A stretch of 64,000 nt of DNA from Deferribacter autotrophicus (GCF_008362905.1 NZ_VFJB01000003.1:355077-419076), one strand, 5' to 3'. Positions 48,294 to 57,049 are shown, numbered from the stretch's first letter. Notes: generated by a model not told the origin, from the sequence alone. Translations and numbers: made by a program.

Positions 48294-49423
48294 CAGCCTG
48301 CAACCTTTTTGTAAACATTATCTAAAAATTCTTTGATATAAGCAGCTTGTGTGTCAAATTCCAGTAAAAAAGCATCGTGTCCATAGTCAGATTCTATATC
48401 CACCCATTCAGGTTTTTTCCCATGACTTTTCATGATGTTTACTATCTCTTCGGTCTGGTATGATGGGAACAGAAAATCTGATGTGAAAGTAATGAAGAGA
48501 GTATCAGCGGAAATTCTTCCCACAGCCTCTTCAAAAGAGCCGTAACCGTAGGAGAGGTCAAAAATATCCATTGCTTTTATGATATAAAGATAACAGTTGG
48601 CATCGAAACGTTCGGTAAATTTATATCCGTTATATTTCAAATAGTTTTCCACTTCAAAGTAGCCAAAGAAATCGTAAATCCCGCCAAATGTGGCGTATCT
48701 TCTTCCAAATTTTTTGTGAAAAGATTTGTCTGACATATATGTTATATGACCGGCCATTCTAGCAATAGCAAGCCCATCCCTTGGAAATGCTTTACCGTAA
48801 TAATCACCATTCATCCAGTTTGGATCTTTCATTATAGCAAATCTACCAATGGTGTTAAAAGCTATGGCCATGGGTGTGATTCTACCAGCAGTGGCGATCG
48901 GGATGATAGAATTAGTTTTTTCTGGAAAAGTTACTGCCCATTCGAGAGCCTGCATCCCCCCCATAGAACCGCCGGCAACACAAAGCAACTTCTCGATACC
49001 TAAATAATCTATAAGTTTTTTCTGCAGTTTAACCATATCTTTTACTGTGAAAACAGGGAATTTTAATCCATATGGTTTCCCTGTACTAGGATCAACAGAG
49101 GCCGGTCCTGTTGTGCCGTAACAACTACCAAGAAAATTTGAGCATATAATAAAATATTTATCAGTATCAAAGGCTTTGCCCGGGCCTATCATTCCATCCC
49201 ACCACCCTGGCTTCTGATCATCTGGAGAGTTATAGCCTGCGGCATGGGCACTACCTGTGAGGGCATGACAAATGAGTATGGCGTTGTTTTTTTCTTTGTT
49301 CAGTTTGCCGTAAGTTTCATAAGCTACAGTTATGGGAGAGAGGATGCGCCCACTTTCAAAATAAAAATCATCTTTGAACGTAACATACTTTGTTTTTACA
49401 AGTCCCACTGAATTTTTATCCAT
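48293..49423 (-). CDS. metX: Homoserine O-acetyltransferase
   Basis: A 376-residue alpha/beta hydrolase-fold enzyme transferring an acetyl group from acetyl-CoA to homoserine, the committed step of methionine synthesis. Family signatures are HALTGSAHAAG, DQKPGWWDGMIGPGKAFDTD, nucleophile GGSMGGMQALEW (Ser ~151), and a C-terminal Asp/His pair (FTSDFLFP, YGHDAFLLE). ATG at 49423 with GGGGA ahead. It is controlled by the SAM-I riboswitch in its leader. Some members use succinyl-CoA; the key residues cannot be settled by eye. Confidence 0.95.
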   Translation of the reverse strand: MDKNSVGLVKTKYVTFKDDFYFESGRILSPITVAYETYGKLNKEKNNAILICHALTGSAHAAGYNSPDDQKPGWWDGMIGPGKAFDTDKYFIICSNFLGSCYGTTGPASVDPSTGKPYGLKFPVFTVKDMVKLQKKLIDYLGIEKLLCVAGGSMGGMQALEWAVTFPEKTNSIIPIATAGRITPMAIAFNTIGRFAIMKDPNWMNGDYYGKAFPRDGLAIARMAGHITYMSDKSFHKKFGRRYATFGGIYDFFGYFEVENYLKYNGYKFTERFDANCYLYIIKAMDIFDLSYGYGSFEEAVGRISADTLFITFTSDFLFPSYQTEEIVNIMKSHGKKPEWVDIESDYGHDAFLLEFDTQAAYIKEFLDNVYKKVAG

Positions 49424-49449
49424 CTTATGTTCCCCTTATAACAAAAAAA

Positions 49450-49475
49450 GCCTCTTTATGCGAAGATAAAGAGGC
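49450..49475 (-). terminator. Riboswitch-controlled terminator
   Basis: On the minus strand a ten-pair stem (GCCTCTTTAT / ATAAAGAGGC, loop CTTCGC) is followed by a run of seven Ts. It lies between the SAM aptamer and the metX start and should form when SAM is bound. Confidence 0.9.
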
Positions 49476-49489
49476 TCGTTTTCACCAAC

Positions 49490-49599
49490 CTCTTATCTTC
49501 CCCTTTTCAGGGCGGGAATTAGCACCTGTCGTTCGCCACCTGGCGAACCGGTTGCTGTGGCTTCACAGGGCCCGTTCCCTCCACCACTCTTGATAAGAG
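49490..49599 (-). promoter_or_regulatory. SAM-I (S-box) riboswitch
   Basis: Read on the minus strand the aptamer opens with CTCTTATCAAGAGTGGTGGA and continues GGGAACGGGCCCTGTGAAGC, then CAGCAACC. A variable hairpin (GGTTCGCC/GGCGAAC) follows, then GGTGCTAATTCC, and it closes with GATAAGAG, which pairs with the 5' end. All core elements of the class are there, including the kink-turn and the SAM-binding J regions. It should shut off metX and the genes behind it when SAM is plentiful. Confidence 0.95.
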
Positions 49600-49724
49600 T
49601 TTTTCCTTTGTGCCAGGCCACCGCCAGGTAAGCCAAGCACAATTCATTTTTATTCAAGGAAAATAGTTACTACTTTTGTTGTTAAATGTCAATTGGTTAT
49701 TCATGTAATTTTAGTCAAGGTTCA

Positions 49725-49819
49725 ACACGTGTAATAGTACCTTGCAAAATTTCAACTGATATAATACAACTTGAGTTGTTTATAGTTAATATTCTATACA
49801 AATGCTTTATTACACGTGT
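49725..49819. repeat. 95-nt inverted-end element A
   Basis: Perfect 12-base ends ACACGTGTAATA / TATTACACGTGT surround 71 bases without coding sequence. Preceded by GGTTCA. The interior start (GTACCTTGCAAAATTTC) resembles that of element B. The metX leader upstream and this region contain no gene between 49600 and 50262. Confidence 0.6.
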
Positions 49820-49830
49820 TCAAGGTTCAA

Positions 49831-49923
49831 CCCGTGGAATACTAAATTGCAAATTTTCGTTTACAAACAATGAAACTTATACTTAACTCTCAAAAAATAT
49901 ATGCAAAAACCTTATTCCACGGG
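49831..49923. repeat. 93-nt inverted-end element B
   Basis: Perfect 11-base ends CCCGTGGAATA / TATTCCACGGG, 11 bases after element A and preceded by GGTTCAA. Interior CTAAATTGCAAATTTTC is similar to A. Confidence 0.6.
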
Positions 49924-49965
49924 ATGAAGGTTTACACGTTTTCACGTACCAACGTTCCAATTAAG

Positions 49966-50163
49966 AGGGTATTGCACAATAAAAAACGATTCAAGAGTGT
50001 AACTTTATGATAAACAAGAGATTGCTTCGCTGACGCTCAGAGTGACAAAAATAACAACGTCACCAGCGAGGAGCGATAGCGACGAAGCAATCTCATTATT
50101 ATCAATATGTTAAGCATATAGTTATGTATCCGCAATATTTAATTAACTGCTGTGCAATATCCT
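49966..50163. repeat. 198-bp MITE-like element, copy 2
   Basis: Ends AGGGTATTGCACA and TGTGCAATATCCT (one mismatch). Internal AGATTGCTTCG/CGAAGCAATCT pair as in copy 1, to which it aligns end to end in inverted orientation, with the same total length. Confidence 0.8.
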
Positions 50164-50213
50164 TAATTAAATCCTCAACCTTACCCTCCTTTACTTATAC
50201 TTTCCAAAGTTAT

Positions 50214-50241
50214 TTGCATGGTATTATAACTATGCTATAAT
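50214..50241 (+). promoter_or_regulatory. Possible promoter of the ComEA-like gene
   Basis: TTGCAT (50214-50219), 16 bases, TATAAT (50236-50241), 33 bases before the ATG at 50275. Confidence 0.5.
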
Positions 50242-50274
50242 TATCTAAGTTGGGGCTGGAAGATGGAGGGTGTG

Positions 50275-50529
50275 ATGAGGATTTTGTTGACTTTTCTCAT
50301 TATATTATTAGTTGTTGTTTCTTCTTTTGCTAAAACCAACTTAAATACTGCAAGTTTGGAAGAACTTATAGCATTAAAAGGGCTTGGTAAGAAAAAAGCT
50401 CAGGCTATTATCGAATACCGCAAAGTACAACCTTTCGAAAAAGTTGAGGACGTTTTAAAAGTAAAAGGTGTAGGTAAGAGATTTTTAGAAAATAACAAAG
50501 ACAACCTTTGTGTGGGGAGTGATTGTTAA
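50275..50529 (+). CDS. ComEA-like helix-hairpin-helix protein
   Basis: An 84-residue protein with an N-terminal hydrophobic signal (RILLTFLIILLVVVSSFA) and a double helix-hairpin-helix: TNLNTASLEELIALKGLGKK and KVEDVLKVKGVGKRFLE. ComEA proteins bind incoming DNA in the periplasm during transformation; small exported HhH proteins of this kind are common, so competence is possible but unproven. GGAGGG lies four bases before the chosen ATG; an in-frame ATG at 50263 is the alternative. Confidence 0.8.
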   Translation: MRILLTFLIILLVVVSSFAKTNLNTASLEELIALKGLGKKKAQAIIEYRKVQPFEKVEDVLKVKGVGKRFLENNKDNLCVGSDC

Positions 50530-50599
50530 ATAATTTTTACCCAGCCCCATTTTTTTTAGTGAAAGTGTATGTGTATGTGAGGGTGAGATTTAATGAAAA

Positions 50600-50740
50600 A
50601 GGTTATACGTGTAAACGTTAAAACGTTAGAACGGGAAGCGTGAATGATTTGCGATTTACGGTTTACGTTTTACGATTCACGAAGTATATTAACGTTAAAA
50701 CGTGTAAACGTTAAAACGTTAGAACGTTGAAAAGTTAAAT
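50600..50740. repeat. ACGTTNRA array before ATPase gene 1
   Basis: Array of ACGTTAAA/ACGTTAGA/ACGTTGAA 8-mers with TTTACG..ATTCACGAAGTAT inserts. The last ~60 bases up to the next ATG are nearly identical to 54118-54180. Confidence 0.75.
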
Positions 50741-50752
50741 GGAGCAAAATCT

Positions 50753-52306
50753 ATGAAAAAGCTGCCTATTGGGATTCAGAGTTTTGAGAAAATAAGGACA
50801 GATAACTATTATTATGTCGATAAAACCTATTTTATTAAAAAGTTAATAGATGAAGGCGGAGGGTATTATTTTCTATCCCGTCCAAGAAGATTTGGTAAAT
50901 CTTTGTTTCTTGATACATTAAGATATGCCTTTTTAGGTAAAAGAGAGTTATTTAAAGGCTTATATTTAGAAGGCAATTGGGACTGGGACACAAAATACCC
51001 TGTGATAAAGATCAGCTTTGGTGCAGGAGTGATAAAAGATGCAGAAAATCTAAAAAGTTTGATTATTTCTTTAATCAGAAATTACAGTGAAAAAGAAGGA
51101 ATAACAATAAAAGAAGAGCTCTTGAATAAACAGTTTTATGAATTAATAGAAAAACTATCAGTTAAATATGCTCAAAAAGTAGTAGTTTTGATAGATGAGT
51201 ATGACAAACCGATACTTGACAGGATTGAGGATAGAGAGAAGGCGATAGAGATAAGAGAGGAGCTTAAGAATTTTTATTCAGTGCTCAAAGATGCTGACGA
51301 ATTTTTGAAGTTTGTATTTATAACCGGTGTATCTAAGTTTAACAAGGTATCTATTTTTAGTGGTTTAAACCAGCTAAATGATATCACCCTTGATGCAGAG
51401 TATTCCACAATATGTGGATATACGCAACATGATCTTGAGACAGTGTTTTTTGATAGACTTGAAGGTGTAAATCTTGATGAAGTAAGAAGGTGGTACAATG
51501 GCTATAGCTGGCTAGGAGAGAGTGTATACAATCCGTTTGATATACTTTTGTATTTGGATAAAGGGGAATTTCGCCCTTATTGGTTTGAGACAGGGACACC
51601 GACATTTCTGATAAAATTATTAGCAGAAAAGAGATTTAATATAATTGAAGCAGAGCATCTTGAGGTAAGTGAAAAGGTATTGGGATCTTTTGATATTGAT
51701 GCGATATATCCGGAGAATTTGCTATTTCAGACTGGCTATCTGACGATCAAAGATAAAAAGGTAATAAATGATAGAGCGATATATACTTTGAGTTATCCTA
51801 ATAGAGAGGTGAAGATAAGTTTTAATGATTATTTTTTAAGCTATCTGTCTCAGGATACGATACTTACGGAGAAGAATAAAAATAGGCTTTTTTATGCGAT
51901 AGATGAAAATGATTTCAATAAGCTAAAAGAGATATTTAGGAGTTTTTTTGCATCAATTCCTTTTGACTGGTACAGAAAGAATGAGCTTGCTGGTTATGAG
52001 GGGTATTATTCGAGTATAGTGTATGCCTATTTTGTAGCAAGTGGGTTTAATGTGGTGGCAGAAGATACGACGGATGCTGGCAGGATAGATCTTACAGTTT
52101 TATATAAAGACAGAGCCTACATAATAGAATTTAAAGTAGTGGAGCTATCATCAGAGGGCAAAGCGCTGCAACAGATAAAAGAGAAGAGATACTATGAGAA
52201 GTATGTTGGTAAAGTTAAAGATGTCTATTTGATAGGCGTTGAGTTTAGTAAAAGTGATAGGAATATTGTTGGGTTTGAATGGGAAAAGGCCGAAAATCGG
52301 GGATAG
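50753..52306 (+). CDS. AAA-ATPase-like / PD-(D/E)XK protein, copy 1
   Basis: A 517-residue protein of the AAA-ATPase_like (PF09820) plus PDDEXK_9 (PF08011) architecture. The N-terminus MKKLPIGIQSFEKIRTDNYY is diagnostic. Walker A-like SRPRRFGKSLFLDTL lies at ~44 and Walker B VVVLIDEYDKPIL at ~145. The C-terminal nuclease-like core is GRIDLTVLYKDRAYIIEFKV (~440-460). Function is unknown; these genes are abundant, multicopy and mobile-looking in anaerobes. It is about 97% identical to the copy at 54181. Its C-terminus (FEWEKAENRG) is not made by a repeat array. Confidence 0.85.
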   Translation: MKKLPIGIQSFEKIRTDNYYYVDKTYFIKKLIDEGGGYYFLSRPRRFGKSLFLDTLRYAFLGKRELFKGLYLEGNWDWDTKYPVIKISFGAGVIKDAENLKSLIISLIRNYSEKEGITIKEELLNKQFYELIEKLSVKYAQKVVVLIDEYDKPILDRIEDREKAIEIREELKNFYSVLKDADEFLKFVFITGVSKFNKVSIFSGLNQLNDITLDAEYSTICGYTQHDLETVFFDRLEGVNLDEVRRWYNGYSWLGESVYNPFDILLYLDKGEFRPYWFETGTPTFLIKLLAEKRFNIIEAEHLEVSEKVLGSFDIDAIYPENLLFQTGYLTIKDKKVINDRAIYTLSYPNREVKISFNDYFLSYLSQDTILTEKNKNRLFYAIDENDFNKLKEIFRSFFASIPFDWYRKNELAGYEGYYSSIVYAYFVASGFNVVAEDTTDAGRIDLTVLYKDRAYIIEFKVVELSSEGKALQQIKEKRYYEKYVGKVKDVYLIGVEFSKSDRNIVGFEWEKAENRG

Positions 52307-52343
52307 GGAGCCGGTAATTGTTAAGCGCGAATATGAATTGGTA

Positions 52344-52744
52344 ATTTTGTCACCAGCGAGGAGCGAATGCGATGGAGTAATACCCCCATTACGTCATTGC
52401 GAGGAGCGGTAGCGACGAAGCAATCTTTCATTATTGATGTTTTGTCATTACGATTACGTAGAAGAGATTGCTTCGGGTCTTGCGACCCTCGCAATGACGG
52501 CAAATCTTTGTCACCATCGAGGAGCGAATGCGACGAAGCAATCTCACCACTGTGTCATCGCGAGGAACAAATTGACGAAGCGATCTCCCTCAGTTATGTC
52601 ACCAGCGAGGGCTTTTAAGCTCGAAGCAATCTTTCTTTATTGATGTTATTCCCTTTTCACACAAAAGATTGCTTCGCTAACGCTCGCAATGACGTTATTG
52701 GTTTTGTCATTGCGAGGAGCGAATGCGACGAAGCAATCTCTTTT
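52344..52744. repeat. Cluster of GCTTCGTCGC / GCGAGGAGCG repeats
   Basis: At least six alternating copies of the palindromic unit with arms like CATTGCGAGGAGCG and CGACGAAGCAATCT fill this gap. TGTGCAACATCCT at 52779-52791 is a lone right end of the MITE family. Short open frames across the cluster are repeat-encoded, not genes. Confidence 0.7.
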
Positions 52745-52849
52745 ATATCAAGAAGTTATAAAATTAATCTTCTACCGTTGTGCAACATCCTCTGTTTTTA
52801 AAACGGGATATTTTGAAAGTTAAACTTGCAAAATGTCCCAGTTTGTTTT

Positions 52850-54040
52850 ATGATAACAATTATGATAAAAAGACATATTGAACCTGTGTTGAAAAAACTT
52901 TCTGAGCAATATCCTGTTGTTACTATTACAGGACCAAGACAGAGTGGAAAAACTACATTATGTAGGAATGTATTCCCTCATTACAAATATGTGAATTTAG
53001 AGGCGATAGATACTAGGCATTTTGCTATTAATGATCCAAGGGGTTTTCTTGCGCAATATAATAAATATGTTATATTGGATGAAATTCAGAGAGCACCTGA
53101 GTTACTTTCGTATATTCAGGTAATTGTTGATGAAAGAAGAGAACCTGGACAGTTTATTATTACTGGAAGTCAGCAGTTTGAGTTGATCAGTAATATAAGT
53201 CAAACCCTTGCAGGTAGGACAGCTTTGTTAAAGCTACTTCCTTTTAGTATATCAGAGATTAAGGGCCATTATGATGTAAGTTCTATTGATAAGCTGATTT
53301 TAACAGGTTTTTATCCTCGGATTTATGATCTATCGTTGAATCCTACGCAGGCTTTGGGCGATTACCTTGTTACTTATGTAGAACGTGATTTAAGGCAACT
53401 TGTAGCAATAAAGGATCTGAGTCTTTTTGAAAAATTTCTTAAATTATGTGCAGGTAGAATTGGGCAGGTTCTCAATTTACAGAGTCTTGCCAGCGATGTT
53501 GGGATTTCGCATACTACAGCAAGAGCATGGATAACTTTACTTGAAGCAAGCTACATAGTTTTTTTGTTACCTCCATGGTATGGTAATGTTTCTAAAAGGC
53601 TTATAAAATCTCCCAAATTATATTTTTATGATGTAGGTCTTGCAAGCTATTTGCTTGGTCTTGAAAATGAAAACCAGGTAAGCAGAGATCCATTAAGAGG
53701 GAATCTTTTTGAAAATCTGGTTTTGATGGAGATTTTAAAGTATAGATTTAATAGGGGTAAAAGGTGTAATTTATATTTTTATCGTGATAGCAAAGGGAAT
53801 GAAGTTGATGTAATATATGAGATTGGTAGAGATGTATTTCCAATAGAAATTAAGGCGGGTGCTACTGTAACAAATGAATATTTTAAAGGAATAAAAAAAT
53901 TCTCAAAGATTTACAGTTATATGCCATGGGGTGGTGCTGTTATTTATGGTGGGAGTGAGCCTCAATTAAGAACAGATGTAAAAGTGTATCCGATATGGAT
54001 GATTGAAGAAATGTTAGAATCTGTGAACGTTGAAACGTGA
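52850..54040 (+). CDS. AAA_14 / DUF4143 ATPase
   Basis: A 396-residue P-loop ATPase. Walker A is TITGPRQSGKTTLC (~25) and Walker B YVILDEIQRAPELL; sensor FIITGSQQFEL; winged helix LASDVGISHTTARAWITLLE; and DUF4143 with GNLFENLVLMEILK and NEVDVIYE, then FPIEIKAG, a PD-(D/E)XK-like arrangement. The family is widespread with unknown function. The start may be ATG 52850 or 52862; neither has a clear ribosome-binding site. Its last residues NVET and the TGA are encoded by the start of an ACGTT array. Confidence 0.82.
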   Translation: MITIMIKRHIEPVLKKLSEQYPVVTITGPRQSGKTTLCRNVFPHYKYVNLEAIDTRHFAINDPRGFLAQYNKYVILDEIQRAPELLSYIQVIVDERREPGQFIITGSQQFELISNISQTLAGRTALLKLLPFSISEIKGHYDVSSIDKLILTGFYPRIYDLSLNPTQALGDYLVTYVERDLRQLVAIKDLSLFEKFLKLCAGRIGQVLNLQSLASDVGISHTTARAWITLLEASYIVFLLPPWYGNVSKRLIKSPKLYFYDVGLASYLLGLENENQVSRDPLRGNLFENLVLMEILKYRFNRGKRCNLYFYRDSKGNEVDVIYEIGRDVFPIEIKAGATVTNEYFKGIKKFSKIYSYMPWGGAVIYGGSEPQLRTDVKVYPIWMIEEMLESVNVET

Positions 54041-54166
54041 ATCGTGAAACGAAAATCGAAAATTGGGAGGTGGGGAAGTCGTTTTACGCTTTACGTTTTA
54101 CGATTCACGAAGTATAAAAACGTGTAAACGTTAAAACGTTAGAACGTTAGAACGTTGAAAAGTTAA
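54018..54166. repeat. ACGTTNRA array between ATPase genes
   Basis: It begins inside the preceding gene (AACGTTGAAACGTGA gives NVET-stop), includes TTTACG and ATTCACGAAGTATAAAA, and ends with ACGTTAGAACGTTAGAACGT right before the next gene. Confidence 0.75.
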
Positions 54167-54180
54167 ATGGAGCAAAATCT

Positions 54181-55728
54181 ATGAAAAAGCTGCCTATTGG
54201 GATTCAGAGTTTTGAGAAAATAAGGACAGATAACTATTATTATGTCGATAAGACCTACTTTATTAATAAATTAGTAGATGAAGGCGGAGGGTATTATTTT
54301 CTATCCCGTCCAAGAAGATTTGGTAAATCTTTGTTTCTTGATACATTAAGATATGCGTTTTTAGGTAAAAGAGAGTTATTTAAAGACTTATATTTAGAGG
54401 ACAATTGGGACTGGGACACAAAATACCCTGTGATAAAGATCAGCTTTGGTGCAGGAGTGATAAAAGATGCAGAAAATCTAAAAAGTTTGATTATTTCTTT
54501 AATCAGAAATTACAGTGAAAAAGAAGGAATAACAATAAAAGAAGAGCTCTTGAATAAACAGTTTTATGAATTAATAGAAAAACTATCAGTTAAATATGCT
54601 CAAAAAGTAGTAGTTTTGATAGATGAGTATGACAAACCGATACTTGACAGGATTGAGGATAGAGAGAAAGCTATAGAGATAAGAGAGGAGCTTAAGAATT
54701 TCTACTCAGTGCTCAAAGATGCTGACGAATTTTTGAAGTTTGTATTTATAACCGGTGTATCTAAGTTTAACAAGGTATCTATTTTTAGTGGTTTAAACCA
54801 GCTAAATGATATCACCCTTGATGCAGAGTATTCCACAATATGTGGATATACGCAACATGATCTTGAGACAGTGTTTTTTGATAGACTTGAAGGTGTAAAT
54901 CTTGATGAAGTAAGAAGGTGGTACAATGGCTATAGCTGGCTAGGAGAGAGTGTATATAATCCGTTTGATATACTTTTGTATTTGGATAAAGGGGAATTTC
55001 GCCCTTATTGGTTTGAGACAGGGACACCGACATTTCTGATAAAATTATTAGCAGAAAAGAGATTCAACATAATTGAAGCAGAGCATCTTGAGGTAAGTGA
55101 AAAGGTATTGGGATCTTTTGATATAGACGCGATATATCCTGAGAATTTGCTATTTCAGACTGGTTATCTGACGATCAAAGACAGGAAGGTGATAAATGAT
55201 AGAGCGATATATACTTTGAGCTATCCCAATAGAGAGGTGAAGATAAGTTTTAATGATTATTTTTTAAGTTATCTGTCTCAGGATACGATACTTACTGAGA
55301 AGAATAAAAACAGGCTTTATTATGCGATAGATGAGAATGATTTTGATAAGTTAAGAGAGATATTTAGGAGTTTTTTTGCATCAATTCCTTTTGACTGGTA
55401 CAGAAAGAATGAGCTTGCTGGTTATGAGGGGTATTATTCGAGTATAGTGTATTCTTATTTTGTAGCAAGTGGGTTTAATGTGGTGGCAGAAGATATGACG
55501 AATGCTGGCAGGATAGATCTTACAGTTTTATATAAAGACAGAGCCTACATAATAGAATTTAAAGTAGTGGAGCTATCATCAGAAGGCAATGCGCTGCAGC
55601 AGATAAAAGAGAAGAGATACTATGAGAAGTATGTTGGTAAGGTTAAGGATATCTACCTAATAGGTGTGGAGTTTAGCAAAAGTGATAGGAATATTGTTGG
55701 GTTTGATGTGTTGACGTTGGAACGTTAG
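54181..55728 (+). CDS. AAA-ATPase-like / PD-(D/E)XK protein, copy 2
   Basis: A 515-residue near-duplicate of the protein at 50753 (about 15-20 residue changes). All motifs are the same (RPRRFGKSLFLDTL, VVVLIDEYDKP, GRIDLTVLYKDRAYIIEFKV). The two copies match up to NIVGF; then this one continues DVLTLER-stop, and those residues are written by the array that starts there (TTGACGTTGGAACGTTAG). Changes spread along the gene argue for duplication some time ago, or partial gene conversion. Confidence 0.85.
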   Translation: MKKLPIGIQSFEKIRTDNYYYVDKTYFINKLVDEGGGYYFLSRPRRFGKSLFLDTLRYAFLGKRELFKDLYLEDNWDWDTKYPVIKISFGAGVIKDAENLKSLIISLIRNYSEKEGITIKEELLNKQFYELIEKLSVKYAQKVVVLIDEYDKPILDRIEDREKAIEIREELKNFYSVLKDADEFLKFVFITGVSKFNKVSIFSGLNQLNDITLDAEYSTICGYTQHDLETVFFDRLEGVNLDEVRRWYNGYSWLGESVYNPFDILLYLDKGEFRPYWFETGTPTFLIKLLAEKRFNIIEAEHLEVSEKVLGSFDIDAIYPENLLFQTGYLTIKDRKVINDRAIYTLSYPNREVKISFNDYFLSYLSQDTILTEKNKNRLYYAIDENDFDKLREIFRSFFASIPFDWYRKNELAGYEGYYSSIVYSYFVASGFNVVAEDMTNAGRIDLTVLYKDRAYIIEFKVVELSSEGNALQQIKEKRYYEKYVGKVKDIYLIGVEFSKSDRNIVGFDVLTLER

Positions 55729-55800
55729 AACGTAAATCGTAAATCGTGAATCGTGAATCGTTGGAACGTGCAAACGTTACAACGTGTGAACGTTACTCTA
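55712..55800. repeat. ACGTTNRA / CGTAAATCGTGAATCG array
   Basis: It starts within the end of ATPase copy 2 and mixes ACGTTNRA units with AATCGTGAATCGTGAATCG tandem repeats. Confidence 0.7.
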
Positions 55801-55866
55801 TACTTGCTACTTCAAGCATCATCTCATATAATAAAAATAAGAAATGCATAAAAATTGGAGGCAAAT

Positions 55867-55941
55867 ATGCGAACAACAAAACAGGAAATTGATTTAAATA
55901 AATTGCCTGATGATGCAAAATATGTAAAAGTTGAAATATAG
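55867..55941 (+). pseudogene. Short remnant resembling an antitoxin N-terminus
   Basis: A 24-codon frame (MRTTKQEIDLNKLPDDAKYV, then KVEI and stop) with a GGAGG leader. DLNKLPDDAK is typical of the start of small DUF2281/VapB-like antitoxins, here cut short. It may be a leader peptide for the gene 15 bases downstream. Confidence 0.35.
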
Positions 55942-55956
55942 TAGGAGGGGCATAAT

Positions 55957-56562
55957 ATGAAAAGAAAATTTCAGAATGTTTATCAGTTTAAGATTGTTTT
56001 AAAAGGTATTAAGCCGCCGATTTGGCGAAGGATACAAGTGCCTGAGAATTTTACTTTTTGGGATTTGCATGTTGCTATTCAGGATGTGATGGGGTGGTTT
56101 GATTATCACCTTCATGAATTTGTAATTCGGCACCCAATAACAAGAGAAAAAGTATACATAATAAATCCTTACGAAGATGAAGGTTTTTTTGAGAGAAAAT
56201 ATTTTTCAGAGTTTCGTCAAAAAATTGCTGATTGGTTTTCTATGGAAAATAAAATTGCGAGATACACTTATGATTTTGGTGATAACTGGGATCATGAAAT
56301 AAAGTTAGAAAAAATATTACCGCGAGATAGAGACATAATTTATCCTATATGTGTAGGCGGGAAAAGGGCTTGTCCACCTGAAGATTGTGGTGGAATTTGG
56401 GGATATAAGAGATTCCTTGAAATTATAGGAGATCCTGAGCATGAGGAATATGAGGAAATGTTGGAGTGGGTAGGTGGTGAGTTTGACCCAGAATATTTTG
56501 ATGCTAAAGAGGTGGAGTTTAGAGATTCTGATAAAGAGAGGAGAGAAATTTATGGTAGATAA
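55957..56562 (+). CDS. pRiA4b ORF-3-like protein
   Basis: A 201-residue protein of family PF07929. The conserved pattern YQFKIVLKGIKPPIWRRIQV, DLHVAIQDVMGWFDYHLHEF, YTYDFGDNWDHEIKLE and CPPEDCGGIWGYKRF is complete. Function is not established; homologues are often on plasmids and near transposons. GGAGGGG precedes the ATG. It overlaps the next small gene by 11 bases. Confidence 0.9.
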   Translation: MKRKFQNVYQFKIVLKGIKPPIWRRIQVPENFTFWDLHVAIQDVMGWFDYHLHEFVIRHPITREKVYIINPYEDEGFFERKYFSEFRQKIADWFSMENKIARYTYDFGDNWDHEIKLEKILPRDRDIIYPICVGGKRACPPEDCGGIWGYKRFLEIIGDPEHEEYEEMLEWVGGEFDPEYFDAKEVEFRDSDKERREIYGR

Positions 56563-56758
56563 ATTTACTTTTATAGGAATGGAGTTATATGAAAAAAAGA
56601 AAAGAAAAATTGAAAAAATTTACATTGATCAATGGTTAAGGTTTAAACCTTATGAAAAGCAGGTTCGATCTGACGAATATTATTTACACTTATATTATAT
56701 CTCAAGTTTGACAGTTAGTTTTGCTGTTTTGGTTCAGTTGAAAATGGAGAAAACGTAG
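56552..56758 (+). CDS. Small hypothetical protein
   Basis: A 68-residue basic protein (VDKFTFIGMELYEKKKRKIE). ATG at 56552 overlaps the end of the pRiA4b-like gene and is preceded by GAGGAGAG, so it is probably co-translated. No domain is recognised. Its last two residues and stop (AAA ACG TAG) lie in the first unit of an ACGTT array, so the native C-terminus may have been replaced. Confidence 0.5.
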   Translation: MVDKFTFIGMELYEKKKRKIEKIYIDQWLRFKPYEKQVRSDEYYLHLYYISSLTVSFAVLVQLKMEKT

Positions 56759-56958
56759 GAACGTTAATACATTGGAACGTTTAAAATTATGAATTTTGGA
56801 TTATGGATTTTAAATTAAAGTTGTAGACGTTGTAGAGAGGGTAGATATTGTAAAGGCGTTAAAACGTGCAAACGTTAAAACGTTAAAACGTTAGAACGTT
56901 GAACATTGAACCTTGAACCTTGCACATTGAACCTTGAACATTCCCATCCACATACTCA
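56752..56958. repeat. ACGTT array with 170-bp spacer repeat, copy R1
   Basis: Bases 56769-56940 (from ACATTGGAACGTTTAAAATT through ACGTTGAACATTGAACC) are nearly identical to 60087-60260. The middle, TATGAATTTTGGATTATGGA, is unrelated to the 8-mers, so the two regions share a true longer repeat. The gene-free gap 56759-57069 holds this and a promoter. Confidence 0.8.
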
Positions 56959-56999
56959 TAACGATTTTCGTTTTACGTATTACGATATGCAGAAAAAAG

Positions 57000-57049
57000 T
57001 TGACAATATTTCTAAAAAATCTTATAAATTTTCGGAGTGTATATCCGAA
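57000..57049 (+). promoter_or_regulatory. Promoter with operator-like inverted repeat
   Basis: TTGACA (57000-57005), 17 bases, TATAAA (57023-57028). TTCGGA (57031-57036) and TCCGAA (57044-57049) form an inverted repeat at the expected transcription start, a good position for a repressor site. It drives the gene at 57070. Confidence 0.6.

Noticed and set aside
49390..49593. Plus-strand open frame over the metX leader
   Set aside because: It is the complement of the SAM-I riboswitch and terminator, whose RNA signatures are unmistakable on the other strand.
52344..52744. CRISPR-like array
   Set aside because: The repeats alternate in orientation, vary in sequence and have no spacers of uniform length. 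No cas genes are nearby.
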